A DNA stretch of 64,000 bases, from NCBI GenBank assembly GCA_030065235.1, contig JASJDC010000013.1, forward strand, positions 88,755-152,754, written 5' to 3'. This DNA comes from Alphaproteobacteria bacterium. GTDB taxonomy: Bacteria; Pseudomonadota; Alphaproteobacteria; UBA8366; Aestuariispiraceae. Made by a program: the position numbers and the translations under genes. Within the stretch, counting starts at the first letter, position 1. Each line of letters opens with the position of its first letter. Under the pieces are notes generated by a model. The model saw nothing but the letters and a program-made list of their open reading frames with translations. It ran no database searches and was not told where the DNA came from. This document shows, in pieces, positions 20,236 through 29,248 of this stretch.

Positions 20236-21684
20236 ATGCTGCCGGACACTGTTCGCCTTACTCCCGATCTGGCCTGCAGCCGGATCGTGCACGGGCTTTG
20301 GCAAGTGGCCGACATGGAAAAAGACGGGACCACGCTCGATCCCGCCAAGGCCGCCGCCGCGATGGCGGGGATCGCCGAACGAGGCTTCACCGCCTTTGAC
20401 ATGGCGGATCATTACGGCAGCGCGGAGATCATCGCCGGTCGCTTCCGGCGCGACCACGATCCGGATGGCGCTGTGAAGCTTTTCACCAAATGGTGCCCGG
20501 AACCGGGATATTTGAGCGCAAGCGACATCCGCGACGGCGCACAGCGCTCTTTCGATCGGATGGGATTGGAAAGCATCGATCTGCTGCAATTCCATTGGTG
20601 GCGCTACCAGCATCCGGCCTATCTCGACTGCCTCGCAGAACTGGCGCGGCTCAAGGAACAAGGTCGGATCAAGGCCTTGGGGCTGACCAACTTCGACACC
20701 GATCACCTGCATGTCGCTCTCGCCCAGGGGATCCCGATATCGACGAACCAAGTCTGCTACTCGCTGCTCGACCGGCGCGCCGGCGGGCGCATGGCCGCGC
20801 TGTGTCAGGCGCAAGGCGTGCAACTGCTCTGTTACGGCGTCTTGGCCGGCGGGTTTCTGAGCGACCGCTGGCTCGGCGCGCCCGAACCGACGGAAATCGC
20901 CGACTACAGCAAGTCGAAATATAAGCGCTTTATCGACCAGACGGGCGGCTGGGCGGCGTTCCAGACCCTGTTGCGGGCAATTCGGCGGGTTGCCGACCGT
21001 CACGAAGCCACTCTGTCGCAGATCGCCGTGCGCTGGGTGCTGGATCAGCCCGCCGTCGGCGCGGCGATCGTCGGCGTACGGCTTGGCGAGACCGACCACA
21101 GCGCAGAGACGGCGCGAATCCTCGAGATCGCCCTGACAGACGACGACCGCGCCGAATTGGACAAGGGCGCCGCGGCGATGACGCCATTGGCGGGCGATTG
21201 CGGCGACGAGTATCGCAAACCGCCCTTCCTGACGGCCTCGGGCGACCTCAGCGATCACTTGGACGGGCTGGCGTCCCCATTCACGGCGGTAGCGGACTCG
21301 CGCGGCCGGCTCAGGGTCAGGTCCGGCAGCCCATGGGAAGACATCGCCGGCTATTGCCGCGCCCTACGCGTCGGCGACCGGATTACGGTCAGCGGGACGA
21401 CCGCGACCCATACGGACGGATCGACGGTGGCGCCGGGTGACCAGACAGCCCAAGCGATCTATGTCTTGGACAAGATCGACGCAGCGATCGAAGCGCTTGG
21501 CGGCGGGCTCGAACATGTCACGCGCACACGGGTCTTCGTCACGGATATTGACCAATGGGAGGGCGTCGCGCGGGCGCATGGCCGCGTGTTCGGCGACCAC
21601 AGCCCGACCAATACCCTCGTTGAAGTCAGCGGTCTCGTCGGCGATTTCCAAGTCGAGATCGAGGCGGAAGCGACCATCGATTAA
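20236..21684 (+). CDS. Aldo/keto reductase fused to a Rid (YjgF/UK114) domain
   Basis: The product is a 482-residue two-domain protein. Residues 1 to about 320 are an aldo/keto reductase barrel with the catalytic tetrad visible: D55 and Y60 in DMADHY, K85 in FTKW, H120 in LLQFHWW. Residues about 345-482 are a Rid-family domain (DKIDAAIEALGGGLEHVTR, VEVSGLVGDFQVEIEAE). At the position of RidA Arg105 (PARS in E. coli) this domain reads PTNT, so the canonical imine-deaminase Arg is missing. The fusion suggests that reduction of a carbonyl is linked to handling of an enamine/imine or related intermediate. The substrate is unknown. It stands alone between tRNA-Lys and a convergent small gene. Confidence 0.85.
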   Translation: MLPDTVRLTPDLACSRIVHGLWQVADMEKDGTTLDPAKAAAAMAGIAERGFTAFDMADHYGSAEIIAGRFRRDHDPDGAVKLFTKWCPEPGYLSASDIRDGAQRSFDRMGLESIDLLQFHWWRYQHPAYLDCLAELARLKEQGRIKALGLTNFDTDHLHVALAQGIPISTNQVCYSLLDRRAGGRMAALCQAQGVQLLCYGVLAGGFLSDRWLGAPEPTEIADYSKSKYKRFIDQTGGWAAFQTLLRAIRRVADRHEATLSQIAVRWVLDQPAVGAAIVGVRLGETDHSAETARILEIALTDDDRAELDKGAAAMTPLAGDCGDEYRKPPFLTASGDLSDHLDGLASPFTAVADSRGRLRVRSGSPWEDIAGYCRALRVGDRITVSGTTATHTDGSTVAPGDQTAQAIYVLDKIDAAIEALGGGLEHVTRTRVFVTDIDQWEGVARAHGRVFGDHSPTNTLVEVSGLVGDFQVEIEAEATID

Positions 21685-21708
21685 GGCCAGGGCGCTTCAA
21701 CACAGTCG

Positions 21709-21873
21709 TCAACGCTGCTTGCGCTGAAACCGACGGCCGCAATAGGGGCAATCCACCCGCCCGGTCGCGTCCAAGGCCAGATACACTTTCGGATGCCCCA
21801 TGGCGCCGCCGCCGCCGTCGCAGGACACCCGCTGTGTCTTGTCATCAACCTCGATTATTTCCGCCGCTTCCAT
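21709..21873 (-). CDS. zf-CHCC zinc-finger protein (NDUFS6-like)
   Basis: The product is a 54-residue protein with Cys-x7-His and a CPYCGRRF knuckle, matching the zf-CHCC family. Mitochondrial NDUFS6, an accessory subunit of complex I, belongs to the same family, and alphaproteobacteria carry stand-alone versions. The ATG at 21873 has GAGG 6 nt upstream, so I prefer it to the ATG at 21894. It converges on the aldo-keto reductase fusion gene with a 24-bp gap. Confidence 0.85.
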   Translation of the reverse strand: MEAAEIIEVDDKTQRVSCDGGGGAMGHPKVYLALDATGRVDCPYCGRRFQRKQR

Positions 21874-22182
21874 CTTCCACCTCTCGGACGACACCGGCCG
21901 TCAAACCTCAGCCGTCAACAGGTAATATCTAGCGGGCCAAAGGCCATGTCCAGTGGGCGTCGTTGGCGCTACGAGCGGCCATCCCCAAGCGTCGGCGATT
22001 CGGCTCGCCGCTCTCCGCAAGCGCCGTCCGCGGCTGCGACCGCATCCTTGTCTTCAAGAAAAGCGCATTCCGGACCGATCCACACTCTGTTTCTTCAATA
22101 GTCTTAATAATATATTTATTTCAGTGTATTATCGGGCGCTCTTCATACATGCATCAGCGTGAACAAGGACCCAGCCATCGCC

Positions 22183-22222
22183 AAAAGTGACACTTTTATG
22201 ACGATGTCATTCTTTCGTCATA
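22183..22222. promoter_or_regulatory. Cluster of overlapping inverted repeats in an AT-rich spacer
   Basis: The 413-bp gap between the zinc-finger gene and the next start becomes AT-rich from about 22080 (TTAATAATATATTTATTTC). It contains a perfect 15-bp palindrome AAAAGTG-A-CACTTTT (22183-22197). TATGACGA (22197-22204) then pairs with TCGTCATA (22215-22222). Inside the second repeat, ATGAC-GAT-GTCAT forms a smaller palindrome. These look like regulator sites for the downstream secreted-protein gene. I see no other gene in this gap. Confidence 0.5.
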
Positions 22223-22286
22223 TTGACGGCGCACAGAGTGCGCTCTCATGATATGCACACCGTGCGCCTTATCGACGGAGTTGGCG

Positions 22287-23024
22287 ATGCAAGATATCTC
22301 CGGTTCTCCAAGCCTCAGGCCCCGCGCGCCATGGTCGCGATGGGTCAAACGGGACGGCGCGCGCATCTTTTTCATAGTCGGCGCTCTTCTCGCCGCCGCC
22401 ATGACCGCGCCAACCGCACAGGCCGAATTCGGCGTCAACGCAACCGGTCTCAGCTTGCATGGCGAGATCACGCGCGAAGATCACTACGCCTTCGGCGAGA
22501 TGCTGCAGACACAGATGCTGCTGGTGCCGCGCGGGCATCCGATTGCGCTCACCCTCGACGCCGAAAGCGGCGATCTGCGCGCGGCTCTCAAGATCGCGCG
22601 ACTGATCACTGTCGCCCAGACCCAGTACGGCGCGCGGATCGCGGCGCGCGTCCCGTCACAAGGCCGTTGTCACACCGCTTGCCTCGCCGTCTTCGCCGCC
22701 GCCGAGACGCGTCTGTCGGCGGCGGACGCGGTTTTCGCCGTGACGCAGTTGGAAACCTTGCCGACTCTGCGCGATGCAACAGAGCGAGAAACACGGCGAC
22801 ACTATGTCGAGCTCTTTCTCGAAACCATCGGCGCCGCCGATCCAGATTTCGCCCAGCACATCGTGGACCGGCGCCTGCTATCCGCTGGCGATGTAGCGGG
22901 CGGCCAGTATCGCGCGACAGAAATGCGCAAGCGGTTTAGCGCCTTCCTCGCCATTGAAAAAGACTCCGAAGAAGCAACGCCCGCTCTCTCCCAATCAGAC
23001 GCCGACGGTCCGGGCGTCCTCTGA
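22287..23024 (+). CDS. Exported ClpP/crotonase-fold-like protein (COG3904-like)
   Basis: The product is a 245-residue protein with an N-terminal hydrophobic segment ending TAQAEF, so it is exported or anchored. The mature part resembles the COG3904 periplasmic family: LSLHGEIT, then LTLDAESGDLRAALKIARLI, then CHTACLAVFAAAETR. In ClpP-like proteases the last region carries the nucleophilic Ser; here it is replaced by Thr/Ala-Cys, so proteolysis is doubtful. The ATG at 22287 has GGAG 6 nt upstream and is preferred to the ATG at 22248. It lies just upstream of pdxA. Its function is unknown. Confidence 0.7.
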   Translation: MQDISGSPSLRPRAPWSRWVKRDGARIFFIVGALLAAAMTAPTAQAEFGVNATGLSLHGEITREDHYAFGEMLQTQMLLVPRGHPIALTLDAESGDLRAALKIARLITVAQTQYGARIAARVPSQGRCHTACLAVFAAAETRLSAADAVFAVTQLETLPTLRDATERETRRHYVELFLETIGAADPDFAQHIVDRRLLSAGDVAGGQYRATEMRKRFSAFLAIEKDSEEATPALSQSDADGPGVL

Positions 23025-23103
23025 TGGCGCAGTAAGTCCGGTCCCACGGTCACTGGCGAAAATAGCGCTTTCGGGACCCGCCGCCGGGCCGCATAACAAC
23101 GGC

Positions 23104-24084
23104 ATGAGCAAACCCATCGCCGTCACCATGGGCGATCCGTCGGGGATCGGCCCGGAACTCTGCGTCAAGCTCGCGACCGAGCCCGTCTTGCCGGCCGCGC
23201 CGTTGATAGTGGGCGATCTTGGCCTGCTGCGAGAGACTGCCGGGCGGCTGGGACTGGATGTCGCCTTCACAGACGAGGCCCAGCCGCAGGCCGGCGCTGT
23301 CCCTGTCCTTCAGCCGGGCGCGCCCCTGGTTGATCCGCCAGTAGGCCGCGTCGACCCTGTCTGCGGGCGCGCCGCCTTCGACTATGTGACGACGGCGATC
23401 GATCTCGCTAAATCCGGGACCGTCGCGGCGATGGTGACCGCGCCGATCAACAAGGAATCGCTGTCGGCGGCGGGGCTCTCCTATCCCGGCCACACGGAAA
23501 TTCTCGCCGATCGCGGCGGGGCGGAACGCGTGGCCATGATGCTGGCCAATGACGAGCTGCGCACGGTTCTGGTGACGATCCATATGCGCCTGCGCGACGC
23601 CATCGACGCGATCACGCGGGAAGCGGTGCTGGCGGCGATCCGATTCGCCGACGAGGGCGCGCGCGGCTATGGCGTCGCGGCGCCGAGGATCGCCGTCGCC
23701 GGGCTGAATCCGCATGCGGGCGAAGGCGGCCTGTTCGGACCGGAGGAGATCGAGATCATCGCGCCGGCGATCGCGGCGGCCCGCGCCGAGGGCCTCTTGG
23801 TCGTGGGGCCGTTGGCCGGCGACACGGTCTTCATGCAGGCGCGCCAAGGCCGCTATGACGTCGTGGTCGCGCAGTATCACGATCAGGGATTGATACCGGT
23901 GAAATATCTCGGGCTGGAGAATGGTGTGAATGTGACCCTCGGCCTGCCCTTCGTGCGCACCAGCCCGGATCACGGCACCGCCTTCGACATCGCAGGCCAA
24001 GGAATCGCCGACCCGGCCAGCCTGATTGTCGCCTTCCGGCACGCGGCGCGTATGGCCTCCGCGCGCCGCGCGGACGGCTCCTAG
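23104..24084 (+). CDS. pdxA: 4-hydroxythreonine-4-phosphate dehydrogenase PdxA (or PdxA-like)
   Basis: The product is a 326-residue NAD-dependent beta-decarboxylating dehydrogenase. It has TMGDPSGIGPEL at the N-terminus, the SYPGHTEIL loop, NPHAGEGGLFG and the metal-ligand region YHDQGLIPVKYLG. PdxA makes 3-amino-2-oxopropyl phosphate for pyridoxal phosphate. PdxA paralogues in catabolic clusters (PdxA2) act on phosphorylated sugar acids. The usual alphaproteobacterial partner ksgA (rsmA) is not adjacent. Instead a TIM-barrel gene follows by 17 bp, so a PdxA2-like catabolic role is possible. The ATG at 23104 gives the canonical N-terminus. Confidence 0.85.
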   Translation: MSKPIAVTMGDPSGIGPELCVKLATEPVLPAAPLIVGDLGLLRETAGRLGLDVAFTDEAQPQAGAVPVLQPGAPLVDPPVGRVDPVCGRAAFDYVTTAIDLAKSGTVAAMVTAPINKESLSAAGLSYPGHTEILADRGGAERVAMMLANDELRTVLVTIHMRLRDAIDAITREAVLAAIRFADEGARGYGVAAPRIAVAGLNPHAGEGGLFGPEEIEIIAPAIAAARAEGLLVVGPLAGDTVFMQARQGRYDVVVAQYHDQGLIPVKYLGLENGVNVTLGLPFVRTSPDHGTAFDIAGQGIADPASLIVAFRHAARMASARRADGS

Positions 24085-24101
24085 CGCCGAGGCCGCACCT
24101 T

Positions 24102-24779
24102 ATGGATTTCATCTTCATGCTGACGCGCGACGACAAAACGGTCCCGGACGCCATCGCGTTGGCGCAGACCGCGATCGAGGTCGGCGTCCGCCATATCGGC
24201 TTCAAAGATGTCGGGCTGCCATTCGACGCCTTGCGCACCCTTCACGACGCACTGCGGGCGGCGGGCTGTACGACCTATCTGGAGGTCGTCAGCCTGGACG
24301 AGGCCAGCGAACGGAGCAGCGCGGAGATGTCCGTCGCGCTTGGCGTCGATACGCTGATGGGCGGCGTCCGGCCCGATGTCGTCGCGCCGCTGCTACGCGG
24401 GACCGACTGCCGCTATTACCCATTTGCGGGAACGGTTCGCGGCCATCCGTCGGAACTGCATGGCGCGCCGGAGGCAATTGTCGAGTCGGCCCGAATGCTG
24501 ACGCAGCGCGCGGATGTCGACGGGCTGGACCTGTTGGCCTACCGCGCGACAGGCGACATTCCGGCCCTGATGCTGCAGGTCTGCGCGGCTGCCGGAAAAC
24601 CCGTGATCATGGCGGGCGGGATCGACAGTCCGGAACGGGTTGCGGCCTGCCGTACGGCCGGGGCCGCCGGCTTCACGGTCGGCACCGCGGCGCTGAAGGG
24701 CGCCTTCCCCGCCGCTTCCGCTTCATTGCCAGATCAGTTGGCCGCGATCCAAGCGGCGGCCGGGCGACGCCGGGGCTGA
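24102..24779 (+). CDS. TIM-barrel protein of unknown function, partner of the PdxA-like gene
   Basis: The product is a 225-residue single-domain beta/alpha barrel with no signal peptide. A late phosphate-binding-like signature, KPVIMAGGIDSPERV followed by GFTVGTAALKG, resembles the standard phosphate-binding loop of HisA, TrpF and ThiG-type barrels. The early part (IEVGVRHIGFKDVGLP) resembles HMG-CoA-lyase/KDPG-type strands. I cannot assign a reaction. Co-transcription with the PdxA-like gene, 17 bp away, suggests a phosphorylated small-molecule substrate. Confidence 0.65.
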   Translation: MDFIFMLTRDDKTVPDAIALAQTAIEVGVRHIGFKDVGLPFDALRTLHDALRAAGCTTYLEVVSLDEASERSSAEMSVALGVDTLMGGVRPDVVAPLLRGTDCRYYPFAGTVRGHPSELHGAPEAIVESARMLTQRADVDGLDLLAYRATGDIPALMLQVCAAAGKPVIMAGGIDSPERVAACRTAGAAGFTVGTAALKGAFPAASASLPDQLAAIQAAAGRRRG

Positions 24780-24780
24780 A

Positions 24781-24815
24781 AAATACTTTATATCTAAAAT
24801 TTATAGGTCTATAGT
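24781..24815. promoter_or_regulatory. AT-rich promoter/operator region of the aminobenzoate operon
   Basis: A short stretch of strikingly AT-rich DNA precedes the monooxygenase gene. It includes TATAG-GT-CTATA (24802-24813), an inverted repeat with 5-bp arms, and ATATCTAAAATTTATA just upstream. It is the only sizeable non-coding gap before the operon that encodes a MarR regulator, so it is the natural MarR operator. This is inference from position and symmetry. Confidence 0.45.
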
Positions 24816-24848
24816 TCTCAGCGTTCATCTCGGCTGAGGATGGAAGGC

Positions 24849-27137
24849 ATGAAAATCGCCTGTATCGGCGGCGGCCCGGCCGGCCTCTATTTCGCAATCT
24901 CCATGAAGCTGCGCGATCCGGCGCATGAGATTGTCGTCATCGAGCGCAACCGGCCCTACGACACGTTCGGCTGGGGCGTCGTCTTCTCTGACCAGACGAT
25001 GGACAATCTGAGGCGCAACGATCCGAAAAGCGCCGATTTGATCCTGGGTGAGTTCGCGCATTGGGACGATATCGCGACCTATTTCAAGGGAACTTGCGAA
25101 CGGTCCACCGGCCATGGCTTCGCCGGGATCGGCCGGAAACGGATGCTCAATATCCTGCAAGACCGGGCGGTAGAGCTGGGCGTGACGCTCGAATTCGAGA
25201 CCGAGGTCGGCGACCTCGACGCCTACGCCGATTATGACCTCATCGTCGCCTGCGACGGGCTGAACAGCCGCATCCGCAACCAGTATGAAGAGGTCTTCCA
25301 ACCGGACATCGACCTGCGGCCTAACCGTTATATCTGGCTCGGCACGCACAAGCTCTTCGACGCCTTCACCTTCATTTTCGAAGAGACCGAGCATGGCTGG
25401 ATCTGGGTCCACGCCTATCGCTTCGATAACGACACCTCCACCTTCATCGTCGAATGCACCGAAGAGACCTGGCGCGGCCTGGGGCTGGACACCGCCACCA
25501 CCGACGAGTCGATTGAATTATGTGAGCGCATCTTCGGCGACCATCTCAACGGCTGCGCCCTGATGAGCAATGCGCGGCATCTACGTGGTTCGGCCTGGCT
25601 TAATTTCCCGCGGGTGAATTGCCGGCAATATCATCATAAGAACATCGTCCTGATGGGCGACGCCGCGCATACGGCGCACTTCTCTATTGGATCGGGCACC
25701 AAGCTGGCCCTAGAGGACGCGATCGTTCTGGCCGACCTGCTGCATGAGGAAGCGAGCCTGGAAGACGCCTTCGCGAAGTATCAAAAAGCGCGGCGGCTGG
25801 AGGTGCTGAAACTGCAAAGCGCGGCGCGCAACTCGATGCAATGGTTCGAGGATGTCGAGCGCTACACCCATTTCGATCCGCCGCAATTCTTTTACGCGCT
25901 GCTGACCCGGTCGCAGCGGGTCAGCCACGATAATCTCCGACTGCGCGATCCGAACTGGCTGGAGGGGGTCGAGCGCTGGTTCGCCGGCGCGTCGGAGGAA
26001 GATCGCGCCAACGAATCCGCGCCGCCGCCGATGCTGACCCAATTCACCCTGCGCGACATGACCCTCGCCAACCGGATCGTCGTCTCGCCAATGGCGACCT
26101 ATAGCGCCAGCGACGGGACGCCCAACGATTTCCACAAGGTGCATCTCGGATCGCGCGCTCAAGGCGGCGCCGGGCTGGTCTTCACCGAGATGACTTGCGT
26201 CACGCCGGACGGGCGGATCACGCCGGGCTGCCCGGGCCTGTACAATGACGCGCAGCAGGAAGCCTGGGCCGGCATAGTGGAATTCGTTCATGCCTGGACG
26301 CCGGCCAAGATCGCGCTGCAATTGGGCCATGCGGGGCCCAAGGGCTCGACCAAGATCGGCTGGGAAGGCATGGATCAGCCTTTAGATGCGGGGAATTGGC
26401 CGCTGCTGGCCCCTTCCCCCATCCCGTGGTCGGACGCCAATCAGACGCCCCGAGAAATGACCGAAGAGGATATGGCGGCGGTCATCGACGCCTTCGTCGC
26501 CGCGACGAAGCGGGCGATCGCATGCGCCTTCGATTTGCTCGAACTGCATGCCGCCCATGGCTATCTGCTCTCCGCTTTCTTGACGCCGCTGACCAACCGG
26601 CGCACCGACGATTTTGGCGGGTCTTTGGAAAATCGGCTGCGTTTTCCGCTCGCGGTGTTTCGGGCGATGCGGGCGGTCTGGCCCGCTGAAAAGCCGATGT
26701 CGGTGCGGATCTCCGCCCATGACTGGTCCGGCGAGACCGGCAACACGGACACGGACGCGGTTGAAATCGCGCGCGCCTTCAGCGCAGCCGGGGCCGATCT
26801 GATCGATGTCTCGGCCGGTCAGACCAGCACGGACGCCAAGCCTGTCTATGGGCGGATGTTCCAGACCCCCTTCTCGGACCGTATCCGGAACGAGCTGCAG
26901 ATCGCCACGATGGCGGTCGGCAATATCTTCGAACCCGATCATGTGAACAGCATCCTCGCCGCGGGCCGCGCCGATCTCTGCGCGCTTGGCCGCCCGCATC
27001 TCGCCGATCCGTATTGGACCCTGCACGCCGCAGCCCAACAACAGGCGCCGATCGCCTGGCCGAACCCCTATCTGGCGGGCGAAGACCAGTATCGGCGCAA
27101 TCTCTCCCGCGCCGCCGACATGGCGATCAAGGTCTGA
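24849..27137 (+). CDS. 2-aminobenzoyl-CoA monooxygenase/reductase (FAD hydroxylase-OYE fusion)
   Basis: The product is a protein of about 762 residues with two flavin domains. The N-terminal half is a class A FAD monooxygenase ([10 protein letters not shown] near residue 8; [15 protein letters not shown] near 275). The C-terminal half (about 390-755) is an Old Yellow Enzyme barrel ([38 protein letters not shown]). This fusion is the hallmark of 2-aminobenzoyl-CoA monooxygenase/reductase from Azoarcus evansii, which hydroxylates and then reduces the ring to a non-aromatic oxo-cyclohexene-CoA. The neighbouring ligase, ACAD, hydratase and SDR support this. Salicylyl-CoA 5-hydroxylase is a related alternative. 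The ATG at 24849 has GAGG 9 nt upstream; the ATG at 24840 is also possible. Confidence 0.88.
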   Translation: MKIACIGGGPAGLYFAISMKLRDPAHEIVVIERNRPYDTFGWGVVFSDQTMDNLRRNDPKSADLILGEFAHWDDIATYFKGTCERSTGHGFAGIGRKRMLNILQDRAVELGVTLEFETEVGDLDAYADYDLIVACDGLNSRIRNQYEEVFQPDIDLRPNRYIWLGTHKLFDAFTFIFEETEHGWIWVHAYRFDNDTSTFIVECTEETWRGLGLDTATTDESIELCERIFGDHLNGCALMSNARHLRGSAWLNFPRVNCRQYHHKNIVLMGDAAHTAHFSIGSGTKLALEDAIVLADLLHEEASLEDAFAKYQKARRLEVLKLQSAARNSMQWFEDVERYTHFDPPQFFYALLTRSQRVSHDNLRLRDPNWLEGVERWFAGASEEDRANESAPPPMLTQFTLRDMTLANRIVVSPMATYSASDGTPNDFHKVHLGSRAQGGAGLVFTEMTCVTPDGRITPGCPGLYNDAQQEAWAGIVEFVHAWTPAKIALQLGHAGPKGSTKIGWEGMDQPLDAGNWPLLAPSPIPWSDANQTPREMTEEDMAAVIDAFVAATKRAIACAFDLLELHAAHGYLLSAFLTPLTNRRTDDFGGSLENRLRFPLAVFRAMRAVWPAEKPMSVRISAHDWSGETGNTDTDAVEIARAFSAAGADLIDVSAGQTSTDAKPVYGRMFQTPFSDRIRNELQIATMAVGNIFEPDHVNSILAAGRADLCALGRPHLADPYWTLHAAAQQQAPIAWPNPYLAGEDQYRRNLSRAADMAIKV

Positions 27138-27141
27138 CGCC

Positions 27142-27930
27142 GTGAGTGATGCGCCCGATCCCAAACCCCATGCCGGTCGCACGGCGATCGTGACCGGCGG
27201 CGGATCGGGTATCGGTCTGGCCGTCGCCGCGCGTCTGGCGCGGGAAGGCGCGCGCATCGCCATCCTTGGCCGGGATGGGCGCCGTGTGGAGACAGCGGCA
27301 GACGCGTTTGACGGCGCTCAAGGTTTCGCCTGCGATGTCACCGATGCAGCGCAGGTCCAGGAGGCGGTTGGGCGCATTGATGCGACGCTCGGCCCGGCGC
27401 AAATCCTGGTGAACAGCGCCGGCGCGGCCGAATCGGCGCCCTTCGAGAAGACCGACCCGGCGCTCTTCAATCGGATGCTGGCGGTGAATCTGACCGGCGT
27501 CTTCCTGATGACCCAGGCCGCGCTGCCGGCGATGAAGTCGGCTGGCTGGGGCCGGGTCATCTCCGTCGCTTCCACCGCCGGATTGAAGGGCTACGCCTAT
27601 GTCAGCGCCTATAGCGCAGCGAAGCATGGCGTTATCGGCCTGACCCGGTCACTGGCCCTGGAAACGGCGCGCAGCGGCGTCACGGTCAATGCGGTCTGCC
27701 CCGGCTTCACCGAGACGCCGCTGTTGGAGCGGTCTGTCGCCAATATCACCGCCAAGACTGGGATGCCGGACGCGGAGGCCCGCGCGTCGCTGACCGAAGC
27801 CAATCCGCAAGGACGCTTGATCGCGCCAGAGGATGTGGCCGACGCGGTCTCCTGGCTGGCGTCCGACGGGGCGCATGCGATCACCGGGCAAGCGTTGGCG
27901 GTGGCCGGCGGCGAGGTGATGGTCGGATGA
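27142..27930 (+). CDS. SDR-family 3-hydroxyacyl-CoA-type dehydrogenase
   Basis: The product is a 262-residue classical SDR: TGGGSGIG near residue 18, NSAGAAES near 95, and catalytic Ser, Tyr and Lys in STAGLKGYAYVSAYSAAKHG. It starts at a GTG 4 bp after the monooxygenase/reductase gene; its TGA is shared with the MarR start (ATGA at 27927-27930). In the aminobenzoyl-CoA pathway a 3-hydroxyacyl-CoA dehydrogenase is needed in the beta-oxidation-like phase after ring reduction, and this is the likely role. The exact step is inferred. Confidence 0.83.
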   Translation: MSDAPDPKPHAGRTAIVTGGGSGIGLAVAARLAREGARIAILGRDGRRVETAADAFDGAQGFACDVTDAAQVQEAVGRIDATLGPAQILVNSAGAAESAPFEKTDPALFNRMLAVNLTGVFLMTQAALPAMKSAGWGRVISVASTAGLKGYAYVSAYSAAKHGVIGLTRSLALETARSGVTVNAVCPGFTETPLLERSVANITAKTGMPDAEARASLTEANPQGRLIAPEDVADAVSWLASDGAHAITGQALAVAGGEVMVG

Positions 27931-28436
27931 CGCTCCCGCGCACGAGAGAGAATGATCGGTTGGCCGATCCAGGCGGCAAGGAGGCGCTGCGCCTTTGGCT
28001 GCGCCTGCTGGACGCGTCGCGCCTCATCGAAGACGCGGTCTCCAGCCGATTGCGCGACCGATACGGCGTCTCCCTCGCCCGTTTCGATTTGTTGGCGGTT
28101 CTGTACGCGGCGGAGAACGGTCTGACCATGGGCGATATCGGCCGCCGTCTGCGGGTCACCGGCGGCAATGTCACCGGCCTTGTCGACCGGTTGGAGAAGG
28201 AGGGCCTGGCCGCTCGGCGGCCGCATCCGACAGACCGCCGCGCCTTCTTCGTGGCTCTGACCGCCAAGGGCCGGCGAGACTTTGCATCGATGGCGCAAGA
28301 GCATGAAGGTTGGGTGCAAGAAATCCTCGCAGGCGTGAATGAGTCGCAAAGAAACGACCTGACCGCCCTGTTGGCGTCGGTGCGGGCCTCCGCCATGGAC
28401 GCCGAAGCGCACTGGAATGAACAGGAGGCTCGTTGA
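27927..28436 (+). CDS. MarR family transcriptional regulator
   Basis: The product is a 169-residue winged-helix regulator: helical dimer arms at both ends, and a HTH with [20 protein letters not shown] followed by the wing [13 protein letters not shown]. MarR proteins of aromatic-catabolic operons usually bind the CoA thioester of the substrate and release DNA. It is embedded in the operon by 4-bp overlap with the SDR gene and 1-bp overlap with the hydratase gene. It therefore probably autoregulates the whole operon, likely through the AT-rich site at 24781-24815. Confidence 0.9.
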   Translation: MTLPRTRENDRLADPGGKEALRLWLRLLDASRLIEDAVSSRLRDRYGVSLARFDLLAVLYAAENGLTMGDIGRRLRVTGGNVTGLVDRLEKEGLAARRPHPTDRRAFFVALTAKGRRDFASMAQEHEGWVQEILAGVNESQRNDLTALLASVRASAMDAEAHWNEQEAR

Positions 28437-29242
28437 TGATGGCTATTCCCACGCCTGAGCATTTTGATCTCGCCCTGCGCGGCGATGTCGCGATCGTAAC
28501 CTTGAACCGGCCGGAGAAAAAGAACCCGCTGACCTTCGAGTCCTATGCCGAACTGCGCGATTTCTTCCGCGATCTGGACCGCCAGTCGGCGATCAAGGCC
28601 GTCGTGATCACCGGGGCCGGCGGGAATTTCTGCTCCGGCGGTGATGTTTTCGAGATCATTCAGCCGCTGCTCGAAAAGGACATGGCCGGACTGCTGGAAT
28701 TCGCCCGCATGACCGGCGATCTGGCGAAATTCATCAACGCCTGCCCGGTTCCGGTGATCGCCGCGGTGGACGGGGTCTGCGCCGGGGCCGGGGCGATGAT
28801 CGCGCTCTATGCGGATATCCGTTTCGGAACGCCGGCGGCCAAGACGGCCTTTCTGTTCACCCGTGTCGGGCTCGCCGGCTGCGATATGGGGGCCTGCGCG
28901 ATGCTGCCCCGGGTGATCGGCCAGGGCCGCGCCGCCGACCTGCTTTTCACCGGCCGGACGATGACCGCCGAGGAAGGCGAGCGCTGGGGTTTCTTCAACC
29001 GCGTCGTCCCGCCCGAAAAGCTGCTGGAAGAGGCGATCGCCTACGCGGCGCGGCTGACCGCGGGCCCGAATTTCGCGCATGGCATGACCAAGACCATGCT
29101 GAACCAGGAATGGGACATGTCGCTGGCGCAGGCGATCGAGGCGGAAGCGCAGGCCCAGGCGATCTGCATGCAGACAAGGGACTTCCACCGCGCCTTTCAC
29201 GCTTTCGCAGAGAAAGAAAAGCCAAGGTTCGAGGGGAACTAA
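28436..29242 (+). CDS. Enoyl-CoA hydratase/isomerase family protein
   Basis: The product is a 268-residue crotonase-fold enzyme. The oxyanion-hole segments are [14 protein letters not shown] near residue 65 and [17 protein letters not shown] near 120. The region [16 protein letters not shown] has Asp where many hydratases have the second catalytic Glu. It would hydrate an unsaturated, possibly ring-derived, CoA ester of the aminobenzoyl-CoA route. The ATG at 28436 has AGGAGG 7 nt upstream and overlaps the MarR stop by one base (TGATG). Confidence 0.87.
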   Translation: MMAIPTPEHFDLALRGDVAIVTLNRPEKKNPLTFESYAELRDFFRDLDRQSAIKAVVITGAGGNFCSGGDVFEIIQPLLEKDMAGLLEFARMTGDLAKFINACPVPVIAAVDGVCAGAGAMIALYADIRFGTPAAKTAFLFTRVGLAGCDMGACAMLPRVIGQGRAADLLFTGRTMTAEEGERWGFFNRVVPPEKLLEEAIAYAARLTAGPNFAHGMTKTMLNQEWDMSLAQAIEAEAQAQAICMQTRDFHRAFHAFAEKEKPRFEGN

Positions 29243-29248
29243 CCTTCC

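Noticed and set aside
24102..24779. Assignment of the TIM barrel as HisA, TrpF or HMG-CoA lyase
   Set aside because: Only generic phosphate-loop and strand similarities are visible; catalytic residues of these families could not be matched.
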